Assembly (NCBI GenBank): GCA_964620555.1
Contig: CAZUGZ010000053.1
Span: 1 to 10,560 of the forward strand
Direction of reading: 5' to 3'
DNA length: 10,560 bases
Source of the DNA: JAPOQD01 sp964620555
GTDB taxonomy: Bacteria; Pseudomonadota; Gammaproteobacteria; Pseudomonadales; Halieaceae
The notes beneath the pieces are model-generated. The model made no database searches. It saw nothing but the letters and a program-made list of their open reading frames with translations, and was not told where the DNA came from. Below are positions 1 through 7,912 of the stretch, piece by piece. Position 1 is the stretch's first letter; each line of letters starts with the position of its first letter. The position numbers were made by a program, and so were the translations under genes.

Positions 1-22
1 CGGCAAGCATGGGGAGGGATCG

Positions 23-1551
23 ATGAGCGACTGGAGCGCGGGCTACGTATCCGAAATCGGCTATACGTTCGGCTATTACAACGAACTGAATCCGCTGCGC
101 CTGCAGTTGGCTTTTTTGAATGTCGGCGTGGCCTTTCCCCACATCGGCACCGCCTGTGAACTCGGTTTTGGCCAGGGCATTTCCTCCAACCTGCATGCGG
201 CGGCATCCGTTACCGAGTGGTACGGCACCGATTTCAATCCCTCGCAGGTGGTGTTTGCCCAACAGCTTGCCAAGAGTTCCGGCGCCCGGGCCAGGCTGTT
301 TGACGAGTCCTTCGCAAAATTTGCCGAACGCGATGACCTGCCGGAGTTCGATTTTATCGGCATGCACGGCATCTGGAGCTGGATCTCGGAGGCCAATCGC
401 AAAGTGGTAGTGGACTTTATCCGCCGCAAACTGAAAGTCGGCGGGGTGCTCTACATCAGTTACAACACACTGCCGGGTTGGGCCGCTTTCGCTCCGATGC
501 GACAACTCATGACCCTGCATGCCGACGTCATCGGTGCCGAGGGGCACGGCATCGTCAATCGCATTGACGGTGCGGTCAGTTTTGTTGAAAAAATGCTGGA
601 AGCAGAGCCGTTGTACGCCAGGGCCAACCCCTCTGTGAGCGGCCGCATGGACAACANNNNNNNNNNCACTATCTCGCCCACGAGTATTTCAATCGGGACT
701 GGCACCCCATGCATTTTTACGAACTGGCGCAGTGGCTGGAGCCTGCCAAACTGAATTTCGCCTGTTCCGCCCATTACCTGGACCATATCGATCTCATCAA
801 CCTCAATGAAAAGCAGCGCTCGTTTCTGGAGGAGATATCGGATACCACCTTCCGACAGGCGGTCCGCGATTTCATGGTGAATCAGCAGTTCCGGCGGGAT
901 TACTGGGTCAAGGGGGTGCGCAAGCTGGATCCGCTGGAGCAGGCTGACCTGGCGAGAGCCCAACAGGTGATTCTGCTGTCCCACCCGGATGACATCGAGT
1001 TGAAGGTAACGGGCAGCCTGGGGGAGGCCGAGTTGAACCAGTCAATCTACCAACCCGTCATCGAAGTGTTGTCCGACCACAAGAAAAAGACCCTGGGTAA
1101 AATCGCCCAGACCCTGGCCGATACCGAAGTCAATTTCGCCCGTTTGTTGCAGGCCATCCTGATTCTCAGCAGCAAGGGCCACGTGGCTCCCGTGCAACCG
1201 GAAGAACTGATCGGCAAGGCCAGGAAACGCACCGCATCACTCAATAACTTCCTGATCAACAAAGCCCGGAGCAGTGGCGATATTACCTACCTGGGCAGCC
1301 CCGTGACCGGCGGCGGTGTCAACGTCAACCGTTTCGAGCAGTTGTTTATCCTGGCTCTGCGCCAGGACCGGAAACAGCCGGCGGATTTGGCTGAATACGT
1401 ATGGCAGCTACTGAAATCACAGGGACAAACCCTGCTGAAAGAGGGTGAGGCGCTGACCGGCGAAGAGGAGAATCGGGCCGAACTGAAGGACATTGCGACC
1501 AAATTTCTGGAAAAAAAGCTGCCGGCACTCAAGGCCCTGCAAATCGCGTAA
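23..1551 (+). CDS. Class I SAM-dependent methyltransferase with methyltransferase regulatory domain (interrupted by N gap)
   Basis: The N-terminal half is a SAM-binding Rossmann fold: motif I ELGFGQG at residues 46-52, acidic end of strand 2 in YGTD (D70), strand 4 FDFIGMHGIWSW (109-120) and LKVGGVLYISYNTLPGW. After the N gap the frame beginning at 667 reads HYLAHEYFNRDWHPMHF, the hallmark start of the methyltransferase regulatory domain (PF10119-type). A helical C-terminal region of about 150 residues follows, as in bacterial protein-lysine methyltransferases of the Rickettsia PKMT type. The start at 23 is supported by GGGGAGGG at 11-18. The part before the gap and the part after it are in different frames, but both are intact and together give about 510 residues, the usual family length, so I read one gene. 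The likely substrate is protein lysine, inferred only from the family. The gene ends 10 nt from the convergent DAHP synthase gene, with no visible terminator. Confidence 0.85.
657..666. other. Assembly gap (10 Ns)
   Basis: Ten undetermined bases lie inside the methyltransferase gene. The upstream frame reaches an incomplete codon at 656, and the downstream frame resumes with a codon at 667. Continuity therefore needs a true gap length of 2 modulo 3 (for example 11, 14 or 17), not 10. The placeholder length is wrong, or there is a real frameshift. The coding sequence on both sides is otherwise open and matches one family. Confidence 0.97.
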
Positions 1552-1561
1552 CCCGGTCCCG

Positions 1562-2635
1562 TCAACGTCCGCCGCGCTGCCGTACCGCCTCCGCCAATTC
1601 TTCCAGCAACGGGCCGGTGTTGTCCCAGGCGATGCAGGGGTCGGTGATGCTTTGGCCGTAGGTCAGGGTATGGCTGGCCCCCACCGGCTGGTTGCCCGCC
1701 ACCAGGTTGCTCTCCAGCATGACCCCGAAAATGTCGTTGCTGCCGCGGGCCACCTGGGTGGCGATATCGCGCGCCACGTCGAGCTGGCGGGCGGGTATCT
1801 TGCGACTGTTGGCATGGCTGGCATCGATCATGATGCGACTGGGCAAACCCGCCTGGTGCAGCGCGGCAGCGGCGTCGTCCACAGAAAACATATCGTAGTT
1901 TGGATGCCTGCCACCGCGCAGGATGATATGACAGGCGTCGTTGCCACTGGTTTCAAAGATCGCCGAACGCCCCTGCTTGGTTACCGAGAGGAAGTGGTGG
2001 GGGTGGGCGGCCGATTTGATGGCATCCACGGCCACCTGGATATCGCCGTTTGTGGCATTCTTGAAGCCGACGGGGCAGGACAGCCCCGAGGCCAGTTCCC
2101 GATGGGTCTGGCTCTCGGTGGTACGGGCACCGATGGCGCCCCAGGATATCAGGTCGGCGACGTACTGGGGGCTGATCAGGTCCAGGTACTCGGTGCCGGC
2201 GGGCAGTCCCATCTGTGCAAGGTCCCGCAGCAGTTCTCGAGCCACCTTGAGACCGTGGTTAATGCGAAAACTGTCGTCCAGGTCCGGATCGTTGATCAGT
2301 CCCTTCCAGCCCACGGTGGTGCGGGGTTTTTCGAAGTAGACGCGCATCACCACCAGCAGTTGCTCGGCGAGCTCCCCAGCCATTTGCCGCAGCCTGCCGG
2401 CGTACTCCCGCGCTGCCACCGGGTCGTGAATTGAACAGGGTCCCACCACCACCAGCAGGCGCGGGTCCGCCCCGGCCAAAATCTGTTGGATACCGCGCCG
2501 CGCCATGGTCACGGTGGCGGCCGCCTCGGTGTCGACCGGCAGTGACTCGATCAACTGGTCCGGCGAGATCAACTCCCTGGTACCGCGGATCCGAATGTCG
2601 TCGATGCGTTGCTCGCGCGGAACTGCCGTTGCCAT
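1562..2635 (-). CDS. aroG: 3-deoxy-7-phosphoheptulonate (DAHP) synthase, class I AroG type
   Basis: Catalyses condensation of phosphoenolpyruvate and erythrose 4-phosphate to DAHP, the first step of the shikimate pathway, in the cytoplasm. With the start at 2635 (357 residues; E. coli AroG has 350) the metal and substrate residues align with those of E. coli AroG at a constant offset of +6: C67 in VVGPCSIHDP, K103 in FEKPRTTVGW, K192 in PVGFKN, H274 in IDASHANS, E308 in MLESN and D332 in SITDPC. I chose ATG 2635 over the upstream ATG at 2668 because it sits just after GGGGAAAGA and gives the family N-terminus; the 11 extra residues do not look conserved. Feedback type (Phe, Tyr or Trp) cannot be assigned: the C-terminal TYGQSITDPC resembles AroH, while the middle resembles AroG. 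It is monocistronic here, between a convergent and a divergent neighbour. Confidence 0.95.
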   Translation of the reverse strand: MATAVPREQRIDDIRIRGTRELISPDQLIESLPVDTEAAATVTMARRGIQQILAGADPRLLVVVGPCSIHDPVAAREYAGRLRQMAGELAEQLLVVMRVYFEKPRTTVGWKGLINDPDLDDSFRINHGLKVARELLRDLAQMGLPAGTEYLDLISPQYVADLISWGAIGARTTESQTHRELASGLSCPVGFKNATNGDIQVAVDAIKSAAHPHHFLSVTKQGRSAIFETSGNDACHIILRGGRHPNYDMFSVDDAAAALHQAGLPSRIMIDASHANSRKIPARQLDVARDIATQVARGSNDIFGVMLESNLVAGNQPVGASHTLTYGQSITDPCIAWDNTGPLLEELAEAVRQRGGR

Positions 2636-2658
2636 TCTTTCCCCGACCCAAAAGACGC

Positions 2659-2665
2659 TATTATA
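2659..2665. promoter_or_regulatory. Symmetric -10 box, possible bidirectional promoter for aroG and the SnoaL lipoprotein
   Basis: The 63-nt divergent region contains TATTATA. On the minus strand it reads as a perfect TATAAT (2665 to 2660), about 24 nt upstream of the aroG start. On the plus strand it reads TATTAT (2659-2664), about 34 nt upstream of the lipoprotein start at 2699. The TANNNTA symmetry is the pattern known to allow one -10 element to work in both directions. No good -35 hexamer is seen on either side at 16-18 nt, so the strength is uncertain. Confidence 0.5.
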
Positions 2666-2698
2666 CATGCGCGGTGGATTTTCGAGGAGTTCGACGGC

Positions 2699-3682
2699 AT
2701 GTGGCGACCACTATTCCTGGCCCTGGCGGCCGTCTGCGCCTGTTCGCCGTCACAGCCCGCAGATGACACCGGGTTCAGCCGCTGGATCGACCACCTGCAG
2801 GCGTCGGCGGACGACCCGCTGACACGGGACACCGTCCGCCGCTTGCCCCATGTCGTTCGGGCCCTGCAGGAACTGCAGGGCGAAGCGCTGGCAGACCTGC
2901 TGGCAGCGGATTTTGTCCAGCACAACCCCATGCTGGAGGGCGGCCGCGAGGGCTTGCTGAAAATCTCCGACGCCGGGGCGCAGCCCCGCGGCGGGGGAGA
3001 GAAGCTGATGGCGAACAGCGCTCATCTGCTGGTGGATCGACGCCATGCAGTCATTCACCGGCTCGGGCAACTGGGCCCGTTGGCCACCGTCAATTTCGAT
3101 GTGCTGCGTTTCAACGAATTCGGCCAACTGGCGGAGCAGTGGCACTTTGTGCAGCCCATCGAGGGGGGGCTGATGGACAACCTGTTGTTCAGCCTGGTGG
3201 TGCCGAAGCCGCTGGATCTGATCCCCGCTCCCCGAGCCGGGGAGCGGTCCCTGACGGCCGACCGGGCCGGGTTTTCCACCCTGTACACGGCCACTCGACA
3301 GCAGGCGGATGACAACCGCGGGTTGGTGCTGGCCTATTTGACATTGCTGGGCAGCGACCCCGGCGCCGAGTCGGACCATCTCGCCACGTACCTGGATCGG
3401 GATTTTGTATTGCATGTCCCTGGGGTAGAGCCTGGACGGCGCGCCTGGCTGCAGGTGCTGGAGCGCTCCCGGAGACCCGAGGCGGCCCCCGAGGTAGTCC
3501 TGGCGCTGGCACAAAACGATCTGGTATGGGTGCTCTCGCGGCTGCCGCCCATACGCGAGGTGGATGTGCCCGAATTGGCGGTAGCCGACCTGTTTCGCCT
3601 GCGCGATCAAAAAATCGTGGAACAGTGGCGGGTAGTGCAGCCCTCACCCCGCTTTTCCCGGAATTCCAATGGTCTGTTTTAG
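2699..3682 (+). CDS. Predicted lipoprotein with two tandem SnoaL/NTF2-like domains
   Basis: The N-terminus MWRPLFLALAAVCACSPS looks like a lipoprotein signal: a short hydrophobic stretch, then C15 after V-C-A; C13 is a less likely lipidation site. The 327-residue protein has two similar halves. The first (about 55-157) contains FVQHNPMLEGGREGLLKI and LRFNEFGQLAEQWHFVQPI. The second (about 203-316) contains FVLHVPGVEPGRRAWLQVL and FRLRDQKIVEQWRVVQPSP. These are the typical beginning and end of SnoaL-like ester-cyclase/aldol-condensation folds of the NTF2 superfamily. Such proteins bind or transform small hydrophobic molecules, but the substrate is not readable here. ATG 2699 is chosen because GAGGAG at 2684-2689 lies 9 nt upstream and the signal peptide begins there. 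Its stop is 12 nt before the CoA-transferase start, so the two are probably co-transcribed. Confidence 0.75.
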   Translation: MWRPLFLALAAVCACSPSQPADDTGFSRWIDHLQASADDPLTRDTVRRLPHVVRALQELQGEALADLLAADFVQHNPMLEGGREGLLKISDAGAQPRGGGEKLMANSAHLLVDRRHAVIHRLGQLGPLATVNFDVLRFNEFGQLAEQWHFVQPIEGGLMDNLLFSLVVPKPLDLIPAPRAGERSLTADRAGFSTLYTATRQQADDNRGLVLAYLTLLGSDPGAESDHLATYLDRDFVLHVPGVEPGRRAWLQVLERSRRPEAAPEVVLALAQNDLVWVLSRLPPIREVDVPELAVADLFRLRDQKIVEQWRVVQPSPRFSRNSNGLF

Positions 3683-3694
3683 GGAGGTAAGCCC

Positions 3695-4894
3695 GTGCCC
3701 GTAGAACACTCTGCGCGACCGCTGGACGGCATTCGCGTCGTCGAACTCGGCCAACTGTTGGCCGGCCCCTTCACCGGCACAATTCTGGGTTATTTTGGCG
3801 CTGAGGTGATCAAGGTGGAGCCGCCCGGTGCGGGTGACCCGATTCGCGGCTGGCGCATCGTCGAGGATGGCACCTCCCATTGGTACCGAAGCCTGGGACG
3901 TAACAAGAAAAGTGTCACCCTGGACCTGAAAACGGAACGCGGTCGCGAATTGGCCAGGGAATTGCTGAAAACCGCCGACGTGGCGATAGAGAACTTTCGC
4001 CCCGGGGTGGTGGAGAAGTGGGGACTCGCTCCCGACGACCTGCGCGAGCACAACCCGGATCTGATCTATGCGCGCATCTCCGGCTATGGCCAGACCGGCC
4101 CCTACCACCACAAACCGGGATATGCCTCGGTGACCGAGGGCTTCAGCGGCTTCCGCTATCTGAACGGCTTCCCCGGGCAGCCGCCGGTGCGCCCCAACCT
4201 CAGCATTGGAGATACCCTGGCCGGCATTCACGCCGCGCTGGGGGTTTGCCTGGCGTTACTGCACCGGCATCGGTCCGGGGAACGGGCCGGACAGGTGGTG
4301 GACATCGCCCTCTACGAATCCATGTTCAACCTGATGGAAGGTGTGGTACCGGAGTATTTTGGAGCGGGCGCCGTTCGCGGCGCCTCGGGCACTACTGTGT
4401 CCGGCATCGTCCCCACCAATACCTATACCTGCTCCGATGGCAAATACGTGGTAATAGGCGGCAATGGCGATGCCATCTTCAAGCGCCTGATGCGGGCTGC
4501 CGGTCTTTCGCAAATGGCCGACAATCCGGCCATGGCCGACAACGAAGGCCGGGTTCGACACGAGCAGGAAATCGACCAGGCCCTGGCCGCGTGGTGTGCC
4601 GAACACCCGGCCAGCTACATCATCGATACCCTGGAAGCGGAGCGGGTGCCGGTGGGTCTGATCTACAACGTCGAGGACCAGGTCGAGGATCCGCACTACC
4701 GCGCCCGCGGCATGTTCGAGGAGGTGGCCATCGACGGCAAGCCCCTCACCATCCCCGCCATCCTGCCGCGCCTGCAGGACACCCCAGGGCGCACCGACTG
4801 GCCGGGGCTGGAACCCGGCAGCCACAATCGCGAGATTCTGGGTGGATTGCTGGGGTTGAACGAGCAGGAAATCGAAGCCCTGAGTTCCCCCTGA
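3695..4894 (+). CDS. Class III (CaiB/BaiF family) CoA-transferase
   Basis: A 399-residue protein of normal family length. The N-terminal LDGIRVVELGQLLAGPF, then GAEVIKVEPPGAGDPIR (35-51) and NKKSVTLDLK (70-79), form the CoA-binding half. D173 in NLSIGDTLAG is the expected catalytic aspartate that forms the mixed anhydride with the acyl group. YGQTGPY (131-137) and the C-terminal VPVGLIYNVEDQVEDPHYRARGMF are also family signatures. It moves CoA between carboxylic acids; members act on oxalate, carnitine, succinate/glutarate, mesaconate and others, and I cannot choose among them. The start is GTG 3695, six nt after GGGAGGT (3682-3688), which overlaps the stop codon of the lipoprotein gene, suggesting translational coupling. 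It lies upstream of an aldehyde dehydrogenase gene, 82 nt away, so the acid made by the dehydrogenase could be its substrate; that is inference. Confidence 0.92.
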   Translation: MPVEHSARPLDGIRVVELGQLLAGPFTGTILGYFGAEVIKVEPPGAGDPIRGWRIVEDGTSHWYRSLGRNKKSVTLDLKTERGRELARELLKTADVAIENFRPGVVEKWGLAPDDLREHNPDLIYARISGYGQTGPYHHKPGYASVTEGFSGFRYLNGFPGQPPVRPNLSIGDTLAGIHAALGVCLALLHRHRSGERAGQVVDIALYESMFNLMEGVVPEYFGAGAVRGASGTTVSGIVPTNTYTCSDGKYVVIGGNGDAIFKRLMRAAGLSQMADNPAMADNEGRVRHEQEIDQALAAWCAEHPASYIIDTLEAERVPVGLIYNVEDQVEDPHYRARGMFEEVAIDGKPLTIPAILPRLQDTPGRTDWPGLEPGSHNREILGGLLGLNEQEIEALSSP

Positions 4895-4908
4895 ACGGCA
4901 AAGAAAAC

Positions 4909-4937
4909 TTGCCTCTGCCGATAACCGTTGGTATGTT
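4909..4937 (+). promoter_or_regulatory. Candidate sigma-70 promoter for the aldehyde dehydrogenase-glycerol kinase pair
   Basis: In the 82-nt space after the CoA-transferase gene, TTGCCT (4909-4914) and TATGTT (4932-4937) are separated by 17 nt. Each matches 4 of 6 consensus bases. Transcription would start near 4944, about 33 nt before the dehydrogenase ATG. This is a weak-to-moderate match, and read-through from upstream is equally possible. Confidence 0.4.
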
Positions 4938-4976
4938 TTCCCACCAGACATCATTCTCCCAGTACGGAGCATTGCC

Positions 4977-6404
4977 ATGCGCGAGTACACTCAGTTTTAT
5001 ATCAATGGCCAGTGGGTGGACCCGGTTTCCACCGACCGCTGCGAAGTAATCAACCCGGCCACGGAAGGCGTGTGCGCCCACATAGCTCTGGGTGGCGAAG
5101 AGGATGTGAACCGGGCCGTGGCGGCGGCACGCGCGGCGTTCCAGGATTTCGGACAGAGCAGCCGCGAACACCGCATCGAGTTACTGCAGGCAGTGCTGGA
5201 AGCCTACCAGGCGCGATACCAGGATATAGCCGAAGCGATATCCGAGGAAATGGGCGCCCCCTCCACACTGGCGGTAACCGCCCAGGCGGGCGCCGGGTTG
5301 GCTCATCTGCAGCAGGCGCTGACGGTACTGGAGAACTTCGAGTTCGAAGAGGGCCTGGGCCCCCATCGCGTGTTCAAGGAGCCCATTGGGGTGTGCGCCA
5401 TGATTACCCCCTGGAACTGGCCGATAAACCAGATCACCTGCAAGGTGGGGCCGGCGCTGGCGGTGGGTTGCACCATGGTGCTCAAGCCCAGCGAAGTCGC
5501 GCCGCTGTCCGGCTACCTGTTCACCGAGGTGATGGAAGCGGCCGGTGTGCCTGCGGGCATCTACAACATGGTCAACGGTGACGGCGCCGGGGTGGGCACC
5601 CTGCTGTCCCGCCACCCGGGGGTGGATATGGTGTCGTTTACCGGTTCCACGCGGGCCGGCACTCTGGTGGCGCAAAATGCCGCGCCGACGGTAAAGAGGG
5701 TAACCCAGGAACTGGGTGGCAAATCGCCCAACATCATTCTGCAGGATGCCGACCTGGAGGCCGCCGTGGCCCGCGGGGTGCTGCACATGTACCAGAATAC
5801 CGGGCAGTCGTGCAATGCGCCCAGCCGGATGCTGGTGCCGCGGGACAAGCTGGCCGAGGCCGAAGCCATCGCCGCCCGGGTTTCCGAGTCGGTGGTGGTT
5901 GGCGACCCGGGTGACGAGGGCACCACCATGGGGCCGGTGGTTTCCGAAGTGCAGTTCGACAAGGTGCAGGGCCTGATCGAGCAGGGCCTGGCCGAGGGCG
6001 CCAAGCTGGTCTGCGGTGGTCCCGGCCGTCCCGAGGGCCTGGACAAGGGCTATTTCATCAAGCCCACGGTATTCTCCGATGCCAATAACCAGATGGCCAT
6101 TGCCCGTCAGGAGATCTTCGGCCCGGTGTTGACCATGATTCCCTACGAGTCGGAAGACGAAGCCGTTGAAATCGCCAACGACACGGACTATGGACTGGCC
6201 GCCTACGTCCAGGGCGAGGATCTGGAGCGCGTGCGCCAGGTAGCCTCCCGTTTGCGCGCCGGCAGCGTGCAATTGAACGGTATCAGCCCCGGTGTAGACC
6301 TCCCCTTCGGTGGCTACAAGCAGTCGGGCAACGGCCGCGAGTGGGGCCCCCACGGTTTCACCGACTACCTGGAAATCAAGGCGGTATCCGGCTACCAGGG
6401 CTGA
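4977..6404 (+). CDS. NAD(P)-dependent aldehyde dehydrogenase (ALDH superfamily)
   Basis: Oxidises an aldehyde to the carboxylic acid with NAD or NADP. The 475-residue protein has the full ALDH signature set: N147 in TPWNWP (oxyanion hole), K170 in LKPSE (cofactor ribose), FTGST at 221-225 (nucleotide-binding turn), general base E246 in QELGGKSP, catalytic nucleophile C279 in NTGQSCNAPSRM, and E379 in QEIFGPVL. The C-terminus has LPFGGYKQSGNGREWG. K170 is followed by PSE, common in NAD-preferring members, but this does not settle the cofactor. ATG 4977 has CGGAG at 4965-4969 with 7 nt spacing. The aldehyde is unknown. The neighbours are a CoA-transferase upstream and a glycerol kinase 8 nt downstream, so the product acid may be activated as a CoA ester. 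Confidence 0.95.
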   Translation: MREYTQFYINGQWVDPVSTDRCEVINPATEGVCAHIALGGEEDVNRAVAAARAAFQDFGQSSREHRIELLQAVLEAYQARYQDIAEAISEEMGAPSTLAVTAQAGAGLAHLQQALTVLENFEFEEGLGPHRVFKEPIGVCAMITPWNWPINQITCKVGPALAVGCTMVLKPSEVAPLSGYLFTEVMEAAGVPAGIYNMVNGDGAGVGTLLSRHPGVDMVSFTGSTRAGTLVAQNAAPTVKRVTQELGGKSPNIILQDADLEAAVARGVLHMYQNTGQSCNAPSRMLVPRDKLAEAEAIAARVSESVVVGDPGDEGTTMGPVVSEVQFDKVQGLIEQGLAEGAKLVCGGPGRPEGLDKGYFIKPTVFSDANNQMAIARQEIFGPVLTMIPYESEDEAVEIANDTDYGLAAYVQGEDLERVRQVASRLRAGSVQLNGISPGVDLPFGGYKQSGNGREWGPHGFTDYLEIKAVSGYQG

Positions 6405-6412
6405 ACCCCGGC

Positions 6413-7912
6413 GTGGCCGGTTGCATCCTCGCCATCGATCAGGGCACCACCGGCACCACGGTGGCCCTGGTCGACGGGCGCGGTCGGCTGCTGGGCAAGG
6501 TCAACCACGAATTTCCGCAACTCTTCCCGCAACCCGGCTGGGTGGAACACCGCCCCACCGACATCTGGGATTCCACTTGCCGGGGTATCGACCGACTGCT
6601 GCGCGAAGACCTGTGCCGGCCGAACGAAATCGCCGCCATCGGCATTACCAACCAGCGGGAAACCGCCCTGCTCTGGCATCGCCAGAGTGGCGACCCCCTG
6701 CATCATGCCATCGTCTGGCAGGATCGCCGCACCACCGATTATTGCCAGTCCCTGCAGGCGCAGGGTCAGGAGCCGATGGTGCGCGACAAAACCGGGTTGC
6801 TGCTGGATCCCTACTTTTCCGCCAGCAAGTTCCGCTGGTTGCTTCACCATGTTCCCCGCGGCAAGTCGCTGTTGCGGGCCGGACGCGTGCTGGCGGGGAC
6901 GGTGGACAGTTACCTGGTGTGGAAGCTCAGCAATGGCGGCAGCCATGTCACCGATATATCGAACGCCTCGCGCACCTCCCTGCTCAATATCGACTGCGGC
7001 AACTGGGACGCGGAACTGCTGGACCTGTTTGGACTACCGGAAACCATATTGCCGCGGGTGGTCCGCTGTAACGCCGTGGTGGGGGTAACCAGCAAGGTAC
7101 CCGGGTTGCCCGACGGCATACCCATCGCCGGAATGGCGGGAGACCAGCAGGCGGCGCTGTTTGGCCAGGCCTGTTTCGGTGCCGGCGACGCCAAGTGTAC
7201 CTATGGCACCGGTTCCTTCATTTTGATGAACACCGGCAAGCGGCGTCTGCGCTCCTCCGCCGGCATCCTGAGCACCGTCGCCTGGCAGTTGGTTGGCGAA
7301 AGACGAGCGACCTATGCCCTGGAGGGCGGGGCTTTCATCTGCGGGGCCGCGGTGCAGTGGCTGCGCGATGAACTGGGATTGATTCCAAGCGCCGCGGCAA
7401 TCGAGGAACTGGCCGCGTCGGTTGCCGATAGCGCAGGGGTGGAGTTCGTTCCGGCCCTCAGCGGGCTCGGCGCACCCTGGTGGGACCCCGCTGCCCGCGG
7501 CACCATCAGCGGACTCACCCGGGGCGCCGGACGCGCCCATCTGGCGCGCGCTACCCTCGATGCCATGGCCCTGCAAAACGTGGATATCCTGCACGCCATG
7601 GAACAGGACCTGGGCCGGCGCATGAAACCCCTGCGGGTCGATGGCGGGGCCTGCGGCAACGACCTGCTGATGCAGATTCAGGCCAATCTGCTGGGTCGCA
7701 AACTGATTCGCCCGGCACTGATAGAAACCACGGTAGCCGGAGCGGCCTACCTGGCCGGCATCGGCGCCGGTCTGTGGTCCGGCCAGGCCGAGGTGAGAGA
7801 CATCTGGCAGGCAGAACGGGAATTCGTCGTGCAACTGCCGGCCCGGGCCCGCGAAGCACGTATCGCCGCCTGGCACGAGGCGGTGCGGCGCACCCGGTCA
7901 GCCGCGTCCTGA
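6413..7912 (+). CDS. glpK: Glycerol kinase
   Basis: Phosphorylates glycerol to sn-glycerol 3-phosphate with ATP. From the GTG at 6413 the product is 499 residues, and all glycerol ligands of E. coli GlpK occur one position earlier: R82 and E83 in NQRET, W102 in IVWQDRRT, Y134 in LDPYFSASK, catalytic D244 in AGDQQAALFGQ and F269 in TYGTGSF. The ATP-site motifs IDQGTTGTT (8-16) and LRVDGGACGN are also present. I chose GTG 6413 over ATG 6341, because the latter adds 24 residues that are only out-of-frame dehydrogenase sequence. No strong Shine-Dalgarno is close (CAGGG at 6396-6400 is 12 nt away), so coupling to the dehydrogenase stop is likely. Oddly, the fructose-1,6-bisphosphate loop (GGTR around 236 in E. 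coli) reads LPDG here (232-235). No glpF or glpD lies beside it. Confidence 0.93.
   Translation: MAGCILAIDQGTTGTTVALVDGRGRLLGKVNHEFPQLFPQPGWVEHRPTDIWDSTCRGIDRLLREDLCRPNEIAAIGITNQRETALLWHRQSGDPLHHAIVWQDRRTTDYCQSLQAQGQEPMVRDKTGLLLDPYFSASKFRWLLHHVPRGKSLLRAGRVLAGTVDSYLVWKLSNGGSHVTDISNASRTSLLNIDCGNWDAELLDLFGLPETILPRVVRCNAVVGVTSKVPGLPDGIPIAGMAGDQQAALFGQACFGAGDAKCTYGTGSFILMNTGKRRLRSSAGILSTVAWQLVGERRATYALEGGAFICGAAVQWLRDELGLIPSAAAIEELAASVADSAGVEFVPALSGLGAPWWDPAARGTISGLTRGAGRAHLARATLDAMALQNVDILHAMEQDLGRRMKPLRVDGGACGNDLLMQIQANLLGRKLIRPALIETTVAGAAYLAGIGAGLWSGQAEVRDIWQAEREFVVQLPARAREARIAAWHEAVRRTRSAAS

Noticed and set aside
1493..2434. 313-codon plus-strand open frame
   Set aside because: Antisense to the DAHP synthase gene, whose catalytic residues are all present on the minus strand. 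Long antisense frames are expected in GC-rich DNA.
2636..2668. Upstream ATG 2668 as the aroG start
   Set aside because: It would place the start inside the promoter candidate TATAAT and add 11 unconserved residues. ATG 2635 has a purine-rich ribosome site and matches family length.
4018..5049. 343-codon plus-strand open frame
   Set aside because: An alternative frame of the CoA-transferase, rich in Arg, Pro and Gly. It has no Shine-Dalgarno and runs into the dehydrogenase start.
5181..6353. 390-codon minus-strand open frame
   Set aside because: Lies opposite the aldehyde dehydrogenase, which has every signature motif. The antisense product is His/Gly/Leu-rich without recognisable domains.
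6341..6412. 24-residue N-terminal extension of glycerol kinase from ATG 6341
   Set aside because: This stretch is the coding 3' end of the dehydrogenase in another frame, and GlpK proteins begin just before the IDQGTT motif. GTG 6413 fits better.
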